A stretch of 51,619 bases of DNA, from positions 1 to 51,619 of the forward strand of contig PMYL01000006.1 of the NCBI GenBank assembly GCA_003170825.1, in the 5' to 3' direction. A program made the position numbers and the translations under genes. Shown here piece after piece: positions 8,769-18,361 of this stretch (position 1 is its first letter; each line of letters starts with the position of its first letter). The stretch comes from Acidobacteriaceae bacterium. GTDB lineage: Bacteria; Acidobacteriota; Terriglobia; Terriglobales; Acidobacteriaceae. The notes below the pieces were generated by a model. That model was not told the origin of the DNA. It did no database searches and was given only the letters and a program-made list of their open reading frames with translations.

Positions 8769-9302
8769 ATGAGCTTGACGCCGCCGACAATTGAATTTGC
8801 CAGCCTGGGCATGGCAGACTCGCTGATCCTGATGGTGCTGGCGCTGGTGGTCTTCGGGCCGCGGCGGCTGCCGCAGATCGGCCGCCAGATCGGCAAGCTG
8901 ATGTACGAGTTCCGCAAGGCCTCGAACGATTTCAAGTTCCAGATGGAAGAGGAGTTGCGCTCGGCCGAGGACTCCGACCGCCGCAAGAAGGAAGAGGAGC
9001 GGCTGGGCGCGCTGGCGCTGGCGGCTCCAGCGCAGACCATCGAATCAACGGTCGGGGCGCCCGTTCCGGATGGTCAATTCCCGGCGCCAAGTCCATACCC
9101 CGAAGAGGCAGTGTACCCTGCGGTTTCCCCTGGGGAGTTTCAGCACGAAGAGCCTTATCCCCGCATTCAGCCGCCTTCGACCGGAGAGCCGGTCGCGGCA
9201 GAGCGGCCGGGCCGCATGGCAGAGCAGGGCGAGGCGCCGGCTCCGGCAGAATCTTCGGCAGACGAAACCACCCCGGTGACGGAGCAGGCCCGCCATGGTT
9301 GA
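8769..9302 (+). CDS. tatB: Twin-arginine translocase subunit TatB (TatA/B family)
   Basis: 177 residues. One N-terminal membrane helix (ADSLILMVLALVVFG) is followed by the signature FGPRRLPQIGRQIGK hinge and an amphipathic helix (LMYEFRKASNDFKFQMEEEL). A long acidic, Pro-rich tail follows. The FGP hinge, long tail and direct linkage to tatC favour TatB over TatA. TatB with TatC forms the receptor for folded twin-arginine substrates in the inner membrane. The last 8 bp overlap the start of tatC. The ATG at 8769 lacks a clear ribosome-binding site; an in-frame Met at residue 15 would also preserve the helix. Confidence 0.9.
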   Translation: MSLTPPTIEFASLGMADSLILMVLALVVFGPRRLPQIGRQIGKLMYEFRKASNDFKFQMEEELRSAEDSDRRKKEEERLGALALAAPAQTIESTVGAPVPDGQFPAPSPYPEEAVYPAVSPGEFQHEEPYPRIQPPSTGEPVAAERPGRMAEQGEAPAPAESSADETTPVTEQARHG

Positions 9303-10095
9303 CCCCGCGGACGCAATCGGCAAGGCGCGGGCGGCTGTGACCCAGCGCGCGGAGCTGCCGGGCATGAGCCTGATGGAGCATCTGGACGAGCTGCGCAAGC
9401 GCATCGTCCGCTCGGCCATCTTCCTGTTTCTGGGTTTCATCGCGGCTTGGTTCTTTCGTGACCGGTTCGTCGGTTTCATCCAGGCGCCGCTCAACCACAT
9501 CGGCAAGACGCTGGTCTTCACTCACCCCATGGATCCCCTGAACCTGGACTTGCAGGTTTCGCTGGTCGCCGGAGCGATTCTGGCCTCGCCCTTCATTCTC
9601 TTCCAGGTGTGGCTGTTCATTGCGCCGGGGCTCTACCAGAAAGAGCGGCGGTTTGTGATTCCGTTCATGGCGGCCACGGTGGGGCTGTTTCTTACCGGCG
9701 CGGCCTTCGGCTACTTCTGGGTGCTGCCCGGCGCGCTGGAAATCCTGATTGTGAAGTTCGGGCATAATTTCACGTCCATGGTCACCATCGAGGAGTACAC
9801 CAGCTTTTTCCTGTCGATCATCCTCGGCCTGGGCATCAGCTTTGAGATGCCGATACTCATCTTCTTCCTGGCCATGTTCGGCATCGTGAGCCCGCGCTTC
9901 CTGTGGAAGAACATGCGCTACGCGGTTCTGGCGGTCTTCCTGGTGGCTGCCATCATCTGCCCCAGCCCCGACCCCTGGACCATGTGCATCTACGCCATCC
10001 CCATGCTGGGGCTTTACCTGGTGGGCATCGGCGTGGCCTGGTGGGTACACCCTTCGCGACGCTCGCCGCGGCGAGCCAAGGAGGCGGCTAAGTGA
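9295..10095 (+). CDS. tatC: Twin-arginine translocase subunit TatC
   Basis: 266 residues, six membrane helices. TatC family features: LMEHLDELRKRIVRSAIF at the first cytoplasmic segment, FHPxxEP-like region replaced here by IQAPLNHIGKTL, then DLQVSLVAGAILASPFILFQ, YFWVLPGALEIL, and LGLGISFEMPILIFFLAMFG. It binds signal peptides with twin arginines and nucleates the translocon. It overlaps tatB by 8 bp, so the two are co-translated. A basic tail (SRRSPRRAKEAAK) ends the protein. Confidence 0.97.
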   Translation: MVDPADAIGKARAAVTQRAELPGMSLMEHLDELRKRIVRSAIFLFLGFIAAWFFRDRFVGFIQAPLNHIGKTLVFTHPMDPLNLDLQVSLVAGAILASPFILFQVWLFIAPGLYQKERRFVIPFMAATVGLFLTGAAFGYFWVLPGALEILIVKFGHNFTSMVTIEEYTSFFLSIILGLGISFEMPILIFFLAMFGIVSPRFLWKNMRYAVLAVFLVAAIICPSPDPWTMCIYAIPMLGLYLVGIGVAWWVHPSRRSPRRAKEAAK

Positions 10096-10122
10096 ACAAC
10101 CCCCCTTTGAGATTTGAGGGTT

Positions 10123-10160
10123 CCCACCCTTGCGATAGAAAAAAATCGCAAGGATGGGGC
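10123..10160. repeat. Palindrome family A, copy 2
   Basis: A 14-bp stem with one mismatch: CCCACCCTTGCGAT pairs with ATCGCAAGGATGGGG around an A-rich loop. It is oriented opposite to copy 3 at 10226-10270. Together they form an inverted pair about 65 bp apart between tatC and the M28 peptidase gene. Confidence 0.85.
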
Positions 10161-10225
10161 ACGGTGCATTCCGGGGACATCCGGCAGTGTTTCCGTTGTT
10201 TTCGTAATCTATTCACAAATCTTCC

Positions 10226-10270
10226 GTGCCCCATCCTTTTCGCTTTTTTCTGCGGAAAGGGTGGGAAACC
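10226..10270. repeat. Palindrome family A, copy 3
   Basis: The arms are GTGCCCCATCCTTTTCGC and GCGGAAAGGGTGGG. The orientation matches copy 1 at the start of the window and is inverted relative to copy 2. It ends 14 bp before the start codon of the M28 peptidase gene, so it would form part of that gene's mRNA leader. Confidence 0.85.
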
Positions 10271-10283
10271 GCGACACTCGACC

Positions 10284-11189
10284 ATGGTTCCGTCCCTAAA
10301 GACAGTTACGCTCGGATTACTTTTGCTCACGCCCCTCGCCGCTCCCGCGCAAACCCACTTCAACGGCGCCAAGGCTTTGGAGTATGCCCGCCAGTTTGTG
10401 GCTATCGGGCCGCGCTGGCCCACCAGCCCAGGGCACGCCCAGGCCGAAGTCTTCCTGCGCAGCCAGTTCAAGCACGACCAGCTTGAAGAGGATAACTTCA
10501 CGGCCAACACGCCCATCGGCCCGGTGCCCATGCGCAACTTCATCGTCCGCTTTCCCGGCAAGAAGGACGGCGTGATTGTGCTGGCCACGCACTACGAGAC
10601 CAACTACTGGCTGCGCAAAATCAATTTCGTCGGCGCCAACGACGGCGGCTCGACGACCGGGCTGCTGATGGCCATCGCCGACCAGTTGCGCGAACAGATA
10701 GCCAACGGCAAAAAGCTCGACGGCTACTCGGTCTGGCTGGTCTTCGACGACGGGGAAGAGTCGATTCTACCCACATGGACAGACTCCGACTCCACTTACG
10801 GCACCCGCCACCTGGCCGCCAAGTGGGCGCGCGACGGAACCCTAGGGCGGATCAAGGCTTTCATCCTGGCCGACATGATCGGCGACAAGGACCTGGACAT
10901 CCAGCGCGAAAGTCAATCCACTGACTGGCTGGTGGCGCTGGTGCGGCAAGCCGCCAAAAAGTTTGGCTACGAGCGCTACTTCTTCCAGAAGGACGAGGCG
11001 GTGAGTGACGATCACCTGCCGTTTGTCAAACGCGGAGTGCCCTCGATCGACGTCATCGACCTGGACTACGGCCCCAACAACAGCTACCACCACACCGACA
11101 AGGACACAATGGACAAGATCAGCGCCCACAGCCTGACCATCGACGGCGACGTGTTTTTGGAGACGATCCGGCTGATCGATTTGCGGTGA
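10284..11189 (+). CDS. Secreted M28-family metallopeptidase (glutaminyl cyclase-like)
   Basis: 301 residues from the ATG at 10284. A signal peptide (VPSLKTVTLGLLLLTPLAAP, cleavage near AQA/AQT) leads an M28 zinc-peptidase fold. Predicted metal and catalytic residues appear in order: His in LATHYETNYW, Asp in GANDGGSTTGLL, the Glu pair in DDGEES, Asp in LADMIGDKD, and His in SYHHTDKDTMD. The spacing resembles glutaminyl-peptide cyclotransferases as much as aminopeptidases. Either an N-terminal pyroglutamate-forming activity or exopeptidase activity is possible. The protein should act in the periplasm or outside the cell. Confidence 0.88.
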   Translation: MVPSLKTVTLGLLLLTPLAAPAQTHFNGAKALEYARQFVAIGPRWPTSPGHAQAEVFLRSQFKHDQLEEDNFTANTPIGPVPMRNFIVRFPGKKDGVIVLATHYETNYWLRKINFVGANDGGSTTGLLMAIADQLREQIANGKKLDGYSVWLVFDDGEESILPTWTDSDSTYGTRHLAAKWARDGTLGRIKAFILADMIGDKDLDIQRESQSTDWLVALVRQAAKKFGYERYFFQKDEAVSDDHLPFVKRGVPSIDVIDLDYGPNNSYHHTDKDTMDKISAHSLTIDGDVFLETIRLIDLR

Positions 11190-11192
11190 AAG

Positions 11193-11326
11193 AACAGTTG
11201 TCAGTGGTCAGTGATCAGTTGCCAATTGAGAATGGAATCCTCTCAGGACATCAGCCGACTGATCGCTGTTCCCTGTCCCGTTTCCAATTCTCCGATTTCT
11301 GACAACTGACCACTGACAACTGTTTT
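11193..11326. repeat. Inverted CAGTTGTCAG element, copy D2
   Basis: The left arm AACAGTTGTCAGTGGTCAG and the right arm CTGACCACTGACAACTGTT are near-perfect inverted repeats separated by about 95 bp. That interior holds GCTGTTCCCTGTCCCG (family E word, reversed). This is the cleanest copy of the family; it sits between the M28 peptidase and terC genes. Confidence 0.85.
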
Positions 11327-11342
11327 CCTGTAGCATCCACCT

Positions 11343-12227
11343 ATGATTGCGGGCGTTTCCTGGGTTTGGTGGCTTGGGTTTCATGCGGTGGTGGCGGCAC
11401 TGCTGCTGGCCGATTCGCTGCTGCCCGGTCATCGCCGCCCGACGCGCTATCCTCAGGCCTTTGCGTGGCTTTGGACTGCTGCGCTGGTGCTGGCCGCAAC
11501 CGGCTTTGCGGCTTGGATCGCCATCGCGAAGGGGCGGCAGCCGGCGCTCGAATTCGTGGCTGGGTATGCCATTGAAACCTCGCTCAGCGTGGACAATCTC
11601 TTCGTCTTCATGGTCATCTTTCAGGGCTTCCGCATCAGCCCGCAACGCCAGCACAATGCCTTGCTGTGGGGCGTGGCCGGAGCGGTGGTGCTGCGCGCGC
11701 TCTTCATCGCCGCGGGCATTACGCTGCTGCAACGATTCGACTGGATCACCTGGATCTTCGGCCTGTTCCTGCTCTACGCGGCCTGGAGGCTGGTGCGCGG
11801 CGGGTCAGCGCATGCTGCCATTCCGCAAGCGCCTGCGGCCGTCCGGAATCTGATTCGCAAGCTGCAACCGGCGAAAGGGTCGCTGCTGCCGGTGATTCTG
11901 GCCGTAGAAGTCACCGACGTGCTGTTTGCGGTGGATTCGATTCCCGCGGTGCTCGCCATCTCCCACAATCCCTTTGTGGTTTACACGTCAAACATCCTCG
12001 CCATCCTGGGCCTGCGTTCGCTTTACTTTGCGCTGGCCTCGCTGCTGGACCGCTTCCGCTATCTGCACTACGGTCTGGGGGCGATGCTGGCTTTTGTGGC
12101 GTTGAAGATGCTCGCCGCCCGCTGGGTCGAGGTGCCGATTACAGCGTCGCTGGTGATCATGGGGGCGATTCTGACACTGTGCGCGGTGGTTTCCTGGTTT
12201 GCGCCGGGCAAGATGGCCACGCTATAG
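11343..12227 (+). CDS. TerC-family membrane metal exporter
   Basis: 294 residues with about eight membrane helices. The family motifs are unmistakable: ETSLSVDNLFVFMVIFQGF and EVTDVLFAVDSIPAVLAIS, both carrying membrane-embedded acidic residues. HNPFVVYTSNILAILGLRSL also matches. TerC/Alx proteins export manganese or load metals to secreted proteins, and some are linked to tellurite resistance. It is a single gene between the D2 repeat and nadB, converging with nadB. No manganese-type riboswitch is visible upstream. Confidence 0.93.
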   Translation: MIAGVSWVWWLGFHAVVAALLLADSLLPGHRRPTRYPQAFAWLWTAALVLAATGFAAWIAIAKGRQPALEFVAGYAIETSLSVDNLFVFMVIFQGFRISPQRQHNALLWGVAGAVVLRALFIAAGITLLQRFDWITWIFGLFLLYAAWRLVRGGSAHAAIPQAPAAVRNLIRKLQPAKGSLLPVILAVEVTDVLFAVDSIPAVLAISHNPFVVYTSNILAILGLRSLYFALASLLDRFRYLHYGLGAMLAFVALKMLAARWVEVPITASLVIMGAILTLCAVVSWFAPGKMATL

Positions 12228-12233
12228 ACGTCT

Positions 12234-13886
<1,653 letters not shown>

Positions 13887-14151
13887 AAATGACAAGGCTA
13901 CCACCGCAGGGTCGGTGGTCAGAGATAGGGGAGGGGCTGGACGTGGGTCTTATTTGCTCAGATTTTGAGGATCGGGGAGGCTAACGTCAGGAACGTAAGG
14001 ATAGATAGACCTCAGCCCCCGACATTGTGAGGGACATCAAAGAACGGATTCAAAATCCTTATGGTGGCTGCTGTTGGCGGATTGTTCTTAACGGCAACAG
14101 AGCATCCCACGCAACAAAAGCAACCGCAGACACCTTAAAGGGGGGTCACAT

Positions 14152-14745
14152 ATGCGCGGACTCAAAGTTCTACTCGGCACTACAGCATTGCTTGCGGGCC
14201 TGGCCATGGCGCCAGCGGCTCGCGCTCAGATAGTCGTCGATCTGGGTGTTCAACCCGTCTGTCAGTACGGCTATTACGACTATGCGCCGTACGCCTGTTC
14301 GCCCTATGGTTATTACGGGCCGGGGTACTTCTATAACGGGATCTTCCTGGGCATGGGCCCATGGGCCGGCTGGGGCTACGGTCACGGCTGGGGCGGCCAT
14401 CGCTTCAGTAACGGCGGTGGTGGAAGCTATCGCGGTGGCGGCGGCTACGCGGCCGGTCGCAGCAGTTATGCGCGCGGCGGAGGAGGAGCACGCGGCGGCG
14501 GCGGTTCGCATGCTGTAGCAGCCCGTAGCGGCGGCGGAGCCCGTGGTGGCGGCGCATCCCATGTCACAGTAGCGCGTGGCGGCGGTGGTGGATCGCACGC
14601 AGCGGCAGCGCATAGCAGCGGTGGCGGCGCATCGCGCGGCGGCGGCGGCGGTGGACATGCTGCTGGCGGCGGCGGCGGTGGTGGACATGCTGGCGGCGGC
14701 GGTGGTGGCGGACATGCCGGCGGCGGTGGCGGCGGACGGCGCTAA
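14152..14745 (+). CDS. Glycine-rich secreted low-complexity protein
   Basis: 197 residues with a good ribosome-binding site (AAAGGGGGG) and a Sec signal peptide (MRGLKVLLGTTALLAGLAMA, PAARAQ). A Tyr/Pro/Gly region (YGYYDYAPYACSPYGYYGP) follows, and then over 100 residues of Gly-rich repeats containing Ser/His/Ala. The end is built from tandem GGGGGGHA units whose DNA is nearly repetitive (14638-14740). The composition implies a disordered surface or matrix protein. No enzymatic motif is present. Copy number of the Gly units is likely variable between strains. Confidence 0.75.
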   Translation: MRGLKVLLGTTALLAGLAMAPAARAQIVVDLGVQPVCQYGYYDYAPYACSPYGYYGPGYFYNGIFLGMGPWAGWGYGHGWGGHRFSNGGGGSYRGGGGYAAGRSSYARGGGGARGGGGSHAVAARSGGGARGGGASHVTVARGGGGGSHAAAAHSSGGGASRGGGGGGHAAGGGGGGGHAGGGGGGGHAGGGGGGRR

Positions 14746-14783
14746 CCGGTAGCTGCTGAATCAAGCAGAGGATCGTAACAAGA

Positions 14784-14811
14784 AGCGGTGGGGCTTAACG
14801 GCTCCGCCGCT
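14784..14811 (+). terminator. Hairpin terminator after the glycine-rich gene
   Basis: A 12-bp stem (AGCGGTGGGGCT with GGCTCCGCCGCT, including three G-T pairs) around a TAAC loop, followed by a short T-containing stretch. It lies 38 bp downstream of the stop codon. The T-tract is weak. Confidence 0.55.
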
Positions 14812-15134
14812 TTGCGTTTGCGCGGTCATTTTGCCAGGTCATTTTTGGGGACCGGTCGCGCCTGTAGGCGTAAACTCTCGGGGTGGACGCAAACGGGGAC
14901 TGGCGAAACGGCTCCCGGGTCTAGGAAGCAAAACGCCGGGCGCTCAGCCGTATAAAGTGTAAGCTGTCTAGCAGATTACTCGGAGACCGGCGGATGGGCG
15001 ACTGTCATCCTGCCGGTTGCACCAGGTCCAGCTAACACTGCCAGGACGATGGCCCCGTCAGGGTGAACAGACCTTGAGGCCAATTCCCCGCCGAGTATCG
15101 TGCGGGGAAGAGAAGATTCGGAGGCTCGACTCGA
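14812..15134 (+). promoter_or_regulatory. Long gene-free leader upstream of the MgtC/DUF4010 gene
   Basis: Over 320 bp without a credible gene, yet rich in short conserved-looking words and hairpins. GGACGCAAA at 14885-14893, GGGTCTA at 14917-14923 and CGCCGGG near 14934-14940 recall core words of the class I cyclic di-GMP riboswitch. CCCCGC and GCGGGG near 15087-15106 form a hairpin just before the gene. The match to any known riboswitch is partial, so I call it only a structured-leader candidate. Confidence 0.3.
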
Positions 15135-16397
15135 ATGGATATCTACCAGCGGCTACCGCCGGAAGCCGTGCAAATTGTTCTGGTCCTGTTCCTGTCGTTC
15201 CTGATAGGGCTGGAGCGGGAAGAGCGCAAGGCGGCAGGAGGACCGTACTCATTCGGAGGAGTCCGCACCTTCCCGCTGATTGGCCTGATCGGCTATTCCG
15301 CCGCTCTGATTTCAGGCCCGCAAATGCTGCCGCTGGCGATCGGCTTTCTGGTCGTCGCCGGATTTCTGCTGGTGTCTTACTGGCACAAGATTTCCACGGC
15401 CGAAACCGCCGGAGTTACCACCGAGATGTCCGGCCTGGCGACCTTTCTGGTGGGTGCGCTCGTCTGTTATGGGCATCTATGGATTGCCACCACGCTGGGC
15501 GTTGCCAGCCTGCTGCTGCTCGACCTGAAAGCCGCTCTTGAGAAGCTCGCCGTGCGTATCGCTCCAAACGAGATTCTCACGTTCGCCAAGTTTCTGTTTT
15601 TGAGCGGAGTAATTCTTCCCATCCTGCCGAATAAGGAATTCAGCCAATTCCACATCAATCCTTTCAAGACCTGGCTTGTGGTGGTCGCGATCAGCGCCAT
15701 CTCCTACGCCAGTTATGTCTTGCAGAAGGTGACCAAGGGGCAGGGCGGGGTGGTGCTGGCGGCGTTGCTGGGCGGCGCTTATTCCTCCACGGTCACCACG
15801 GTCGTGATGGCGCGGCGGGCCAAGCTCGAGCGGCGTCCGCATCTCTTCGCCGGCGGCATCCTGATCGCGTGCGGCGTGATGTACGTGCGGCTGGTCATCC
15901 TTCTGGCGCTCTTCAACCGGCAACTGATGCTCCTGCTTTACATACCTTTTCTTGTGCTGGCCGGTCTGGCCGTCGGCGCCGGTTGGCTCTGGTCGCGCCG
16001 GGCGGACAAGAATACTCAGGAAGTCAAGCGTGAATTTGAACCCAAGAATCCGCTGGACCTGGTGACGGCATTTCTCTTTGCAGGACTGTTTCTGGTGATG
16101 CTGGTAGCTACCCAGTTAGCCATCACTTATCTGGGCAGAACGGGAGTGAATACGCTGGCCGCGATCATGGGAGTCAGCGACGTGGATCCGTTCATCATGG
16201 GGCTGACCCAGGCAGCGGGCACACTCACGCCTCTGAAGGTCGCGGCAGCCGCGGTGGCCATCGCCGCATCCAGCAACAATGTCGTGAAAGGGATTTACGC
16301 CTACAGCCTGGCCGACCGCAAGACCGGCGTGCAAAGCCTGGTGTTCCTGGCGGCTCTGGCTGCGATGGGTCTCATTCCCTTGTTTTGGCTGGGGTGA
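15135..16397 (+). CDS. MgtC/DUF4010 family membrane protein
   Basis: 420 residues with about twelve membrane helices. The N-terminal third shows the MgtC/SapB pattern (VLFLSFLIGLEREERKAAG, FGGVRTFPLIGLIGYSAAL), and the rest matches DUF4010 (LSGVILPILPNKEFSQF, GAYSSTVTTVVMARRAK, ASSNNVVKGIYAYSLADRK). Related proteins are associated with magnesium homeostasis or envelope stress, but biochemical activity is not established. The ATG at 15135 follows GGAGG with a long spacing. The long upstream leader suggests RNA-level control. Confidence 0.85.
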   Translation: MDIYQRLPPEAVQIVLVLFLSFLIGLEREERKAAGGPYSFGGVRTFPLIGLIGYSAALISGPQMLPLAIGFLVVAGFLLVSYWHKISTAETAGVTTEMSGLATFLVGALVCYGHLWIATTLGVASLLLLDLKAALEKLAVRIAPNEILTFAKFLFLSGVILPILPNKEFSQFHINPFKTWLVVVAISAISYASYVLQKVTKGQGGVVLAALLGGAYSSTVTTVVMARRAKLERRPHLFAGGILIACGVMYVRLVILLALFNRQLMLLLYIPFLVLAGLAVGAGWLWSRRADKNTQEVKREFEPKNPLDLVTAFLFAGLFLVMLVATQLAITYLGRTGVNTLAAIMGVSDVDPFIMGLTQAAGTLTPLKVAAAAVAIAASSNNVVKGIYAYSLADRKTGVQSLVFLAALAAMGLIPLFWLG

Positions 16398-16489
16398 GGA
16401 ACGGGCCCCTCCCTCCGGGGTTGAGGGAGCCGAATGGCGGCTTGCCATCCCGGCCCACCGCCGATGAGTGCATTTAAGATTAGAGCAGC

Positions 16490-17593
16490 GTGCAGACGAT
16501 ACGAGTAGAGACAGCTTCGGCGAAATACGACGTAGTGGCGGGCAGCGGGCTGATCCAGACGCTGGCGCCGCGCATCGAGCGGGTTGCGGGCAGGCTGCCG
16601 CGACGGGTTTTTGTGCTGACCTCGGCGCCCATCTGGGGGCTGTGGGGCGAGGCCTTCCAGGCTTCCTTTGTGGAGGCGCCGATTGCGCTATTTTTGCCCC
16701 CCGGCGAGAGCCACAAGACGCTGGCCAGCGTGGAGCGCCTATTGCGGCAGATGGCGCAGGCGGGAGGGGATCGCGGAAGCCTGCTGATTGCCTTCGGCGG
16801 CGGGATTGTGGGCGATGTGGGCGGGTTTCTGGCCGCGATTTATATGCGCGGGATTCCCTATGTGCATGTGCCGACGACGCTGCTGGCGCAGGTTGATTCG
16901 TCGGTGGGCGGCAAGACCGGCGTGAACCTGCCGGAGGGCAAGAACCTGGTGGGCAGCTTTCACCATCCGCTGGCGGTCTTTGCCGACATTGGCCTGCTGG
17001 GGACGCTGCCGGACCGCGAGCTGCGCGCCGGGCTGATGGAGAGCGTGAAGGCGGGGATCATCCGCGACCGGGCGCTGGTGCGGTTTATGGAAGAGCACGC
17101 GGACGAGGTGCTGGGACGCGATGCGAAGGCCCTGGAGAAGGTGATTGCGGCGTCGATCCGCATGAAGGCCGGGGTGGTGAACCGGGACGAGCGCGAGAAC
17201 GGGCTGCGGATGATCCTGAACCTGGGGCATACGGTGGGCCACGCCCTCGAACAGGCGACCGGCTACAAGACTCTGCTGCATGGCGAGGCGGTGGGGTGGG
17301 GGATGGTGGCGGCGCTGTATCTGGCGCGGAAGCGGGGGACGATTTCGCGGCCTCAGTTCGAGCGGCTGGAGAGTTTGATCCACCTGTATGGGCCGCTGCC
17401 GCCGCTGAAGCTGCGCGCGGCAAAGGTGGCGGCAGCCACGGGCGTCGATAAAAAGAACGTGGGCGGGGTGAGACGGTTTGTGCTGCCGGTGGGGATTGGC
17501 GACGCGGGGGTGGTGGAGGACGTGACGGCGGCGGAGCTGGAGGCGGCGGTGGGATATATGCTGGCGCGGGCCGGGAGCGGCATAGTTAGATGA
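16490..17593 (+). CDS. aroB: 3-dehydroquinate synthase AroB
   Basis: 367 residues from a GTG start (the in-frame codon three positions upstream is a stop). AroB converts DAHP to 3-dehydroquinate in the shikimate pathway using NAD and a divalent metal. Visible motifs: FLPPGESHKTLASVERLL, AFGGGIVGDVGGFLAAIYMR, PTTLLAQVDSSVGGKTGVN, and the metal ligands in NLGHTVGHALEQATGY with HGEAVGWGM. The stop codon overlaps the next gene's start (ATGA). aroC is elsewhere in the window at 26.6-27.8 kb on the other strand. Confidence 0.97.
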   Translation: MQTIRVETASAKYDVVAGSGLIQTLAPRIERVAGRLPRRVFVLTSAPIWGLWGEAFQASFVEAPIALFLPPGESHKTLASVERLLRQMAQAGGDRGSLLIAFGGGIVGDVGGFLAAIYMRGIPYVHVPTTLLAQVDSSVGGKTGVNLPEGKNLVGSFHHPLAVFADIGLLGTLPDRELRAGLMESVKAGIIRDRALVRFMEEHADEVLGRDAKALEKVIAASIRMKAGVVNRDERENGLRMILNLGHTVGHALEQATGYKTLLHGEAVGWGMVAALYLARKRGTISRPQFERLESLIHLYGPLPPLKLRAAKVAAATGVDKKNVGGVRRFVLPVGIGDAGVVEDVTAAELEAAVGYMLARAGSGIVR

Positions 17594-18354
17594 CGACGCT
17601 TGGGGCCAGGCCGGCGGGCGCGAAGGATGAGGCGGATACGGCGTGGGCGGTGCGGCGGATGTTCGACGCGATTGCGCCGCGGTATGACTTGCTGAACCAC
17701 GTGCTCTCGGCCAACGTGGACCGGCTGTGGCGGCGGCGGACGGCGCGGCGGTTCGGGGCGGTGCTGGCGCGGCCGGATGCGGCGGTGCTGGATATCTGCT
17801 GCGGCACGGGCGACATGACGATGGCGCTGCTGAAACGCAGGCCGCGTGGGGGAAGGCCGGTGCTGGCGGCGGATTTTGCGCGGGAGATGCTGAGCCGCGC
17901 AGCGCGAAAGTTTGGCGGGCGCGAGGCTGGCGAGGCTGGAGCGGTGGCGCTGGAGGCGGATGCGCTGCATTTGCCGCTGCGGGCGGAGTCGCTGGATTTG
18001 ATTGTGACGGCGTTTGGGTTCAGGAATCTGGCCAACTACGAGGCTGGCCTGCGCGAGTTCCATCGCGTGCTGAAGCCGGGGGGACAGTTGGGGATTCTGG
18101 ACTTCGCCGAGCCGGGAGGCCTGGTGGGCAAGGCGTATGCGGTCTACTTCCGGCGCGTGCTGCCGGCGATTGGGCGGATGGTGTGCGGAAAAGATGGGCC
18201 GTATAGCTATCTGCCCGTCTCGGTGGGGAGTTTTCCGCCGCCCAACGAGATGCTGGCGCTGATGCGCGGCGTTGGCTATGAAGATTGCGCGTGGCAGCCG
18301 TATACGTTTGGGATCGCCGGGTTGTACACGGGCGCACGGCCGCTTGTAGTCTAG
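17590..18354 (+). CDS. menG: Demethylmenaquinone methyltransferase (UbiE/MenG)
   Basis: 254 residues; an SAM-dependent methyltransferase for the last step of menaquinone synthesis. The family sequence is clear: MFDAIAPRYDLLNHVLSANV, motif I VLDICCGTGDMTMALL, DALHLPLRAESLDLIVTAFG, FRNLANYEAGLREFHRVLKP, and SYLPVSVGSFPPPNEMLALM near the C-terminus. It overlaps aroB by 4 bp, so aromatic precursor supply (chorismate feeds menaquinone) and quinone maturation are coupled in one operon. UbiE activity on ubiquinone cannot be excluded from sequence alone. Confidence 0.95.
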   Translation: MTTLGARPAGAKDEADTAWAVRRMFDAIAPRYDLLNHVLSANVDRLWRRRTARRFGAVLARPDAAVLDICCGTGDMTMALLKRRPRGGRPVLAADFAREMLSRAARKFGGREAGEAGAVALEADALHLPLRAESLDLIVTAFGFRNLANYEAGLREFHRVLKPGGQLGILDFAEPGGLVGKAYAVYFRRVLPAIGRMVCGKDGPYSYLPVSVGSFPPPNEMLALMRGVGYEDCAWQPYTFGIAGLYTGARPLVV

Positions 18355-18361
18355 GAACGCG

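Noticed and set aside
10092..10283. An N-terminal extension of the M28 peptidase starting right after tatC
   Set aside because: The stretch consists of two family A palindromes; the ATG at 10284 begins a proper signal peptide.
14027..14110. A GGATTCAAAATCC segment suggestive of a tRNA T-arm
   Set aside because: No acceptor stem, anticodon arm or CCA end could be built around it; it lies in the leader of the glycine-rich gene.
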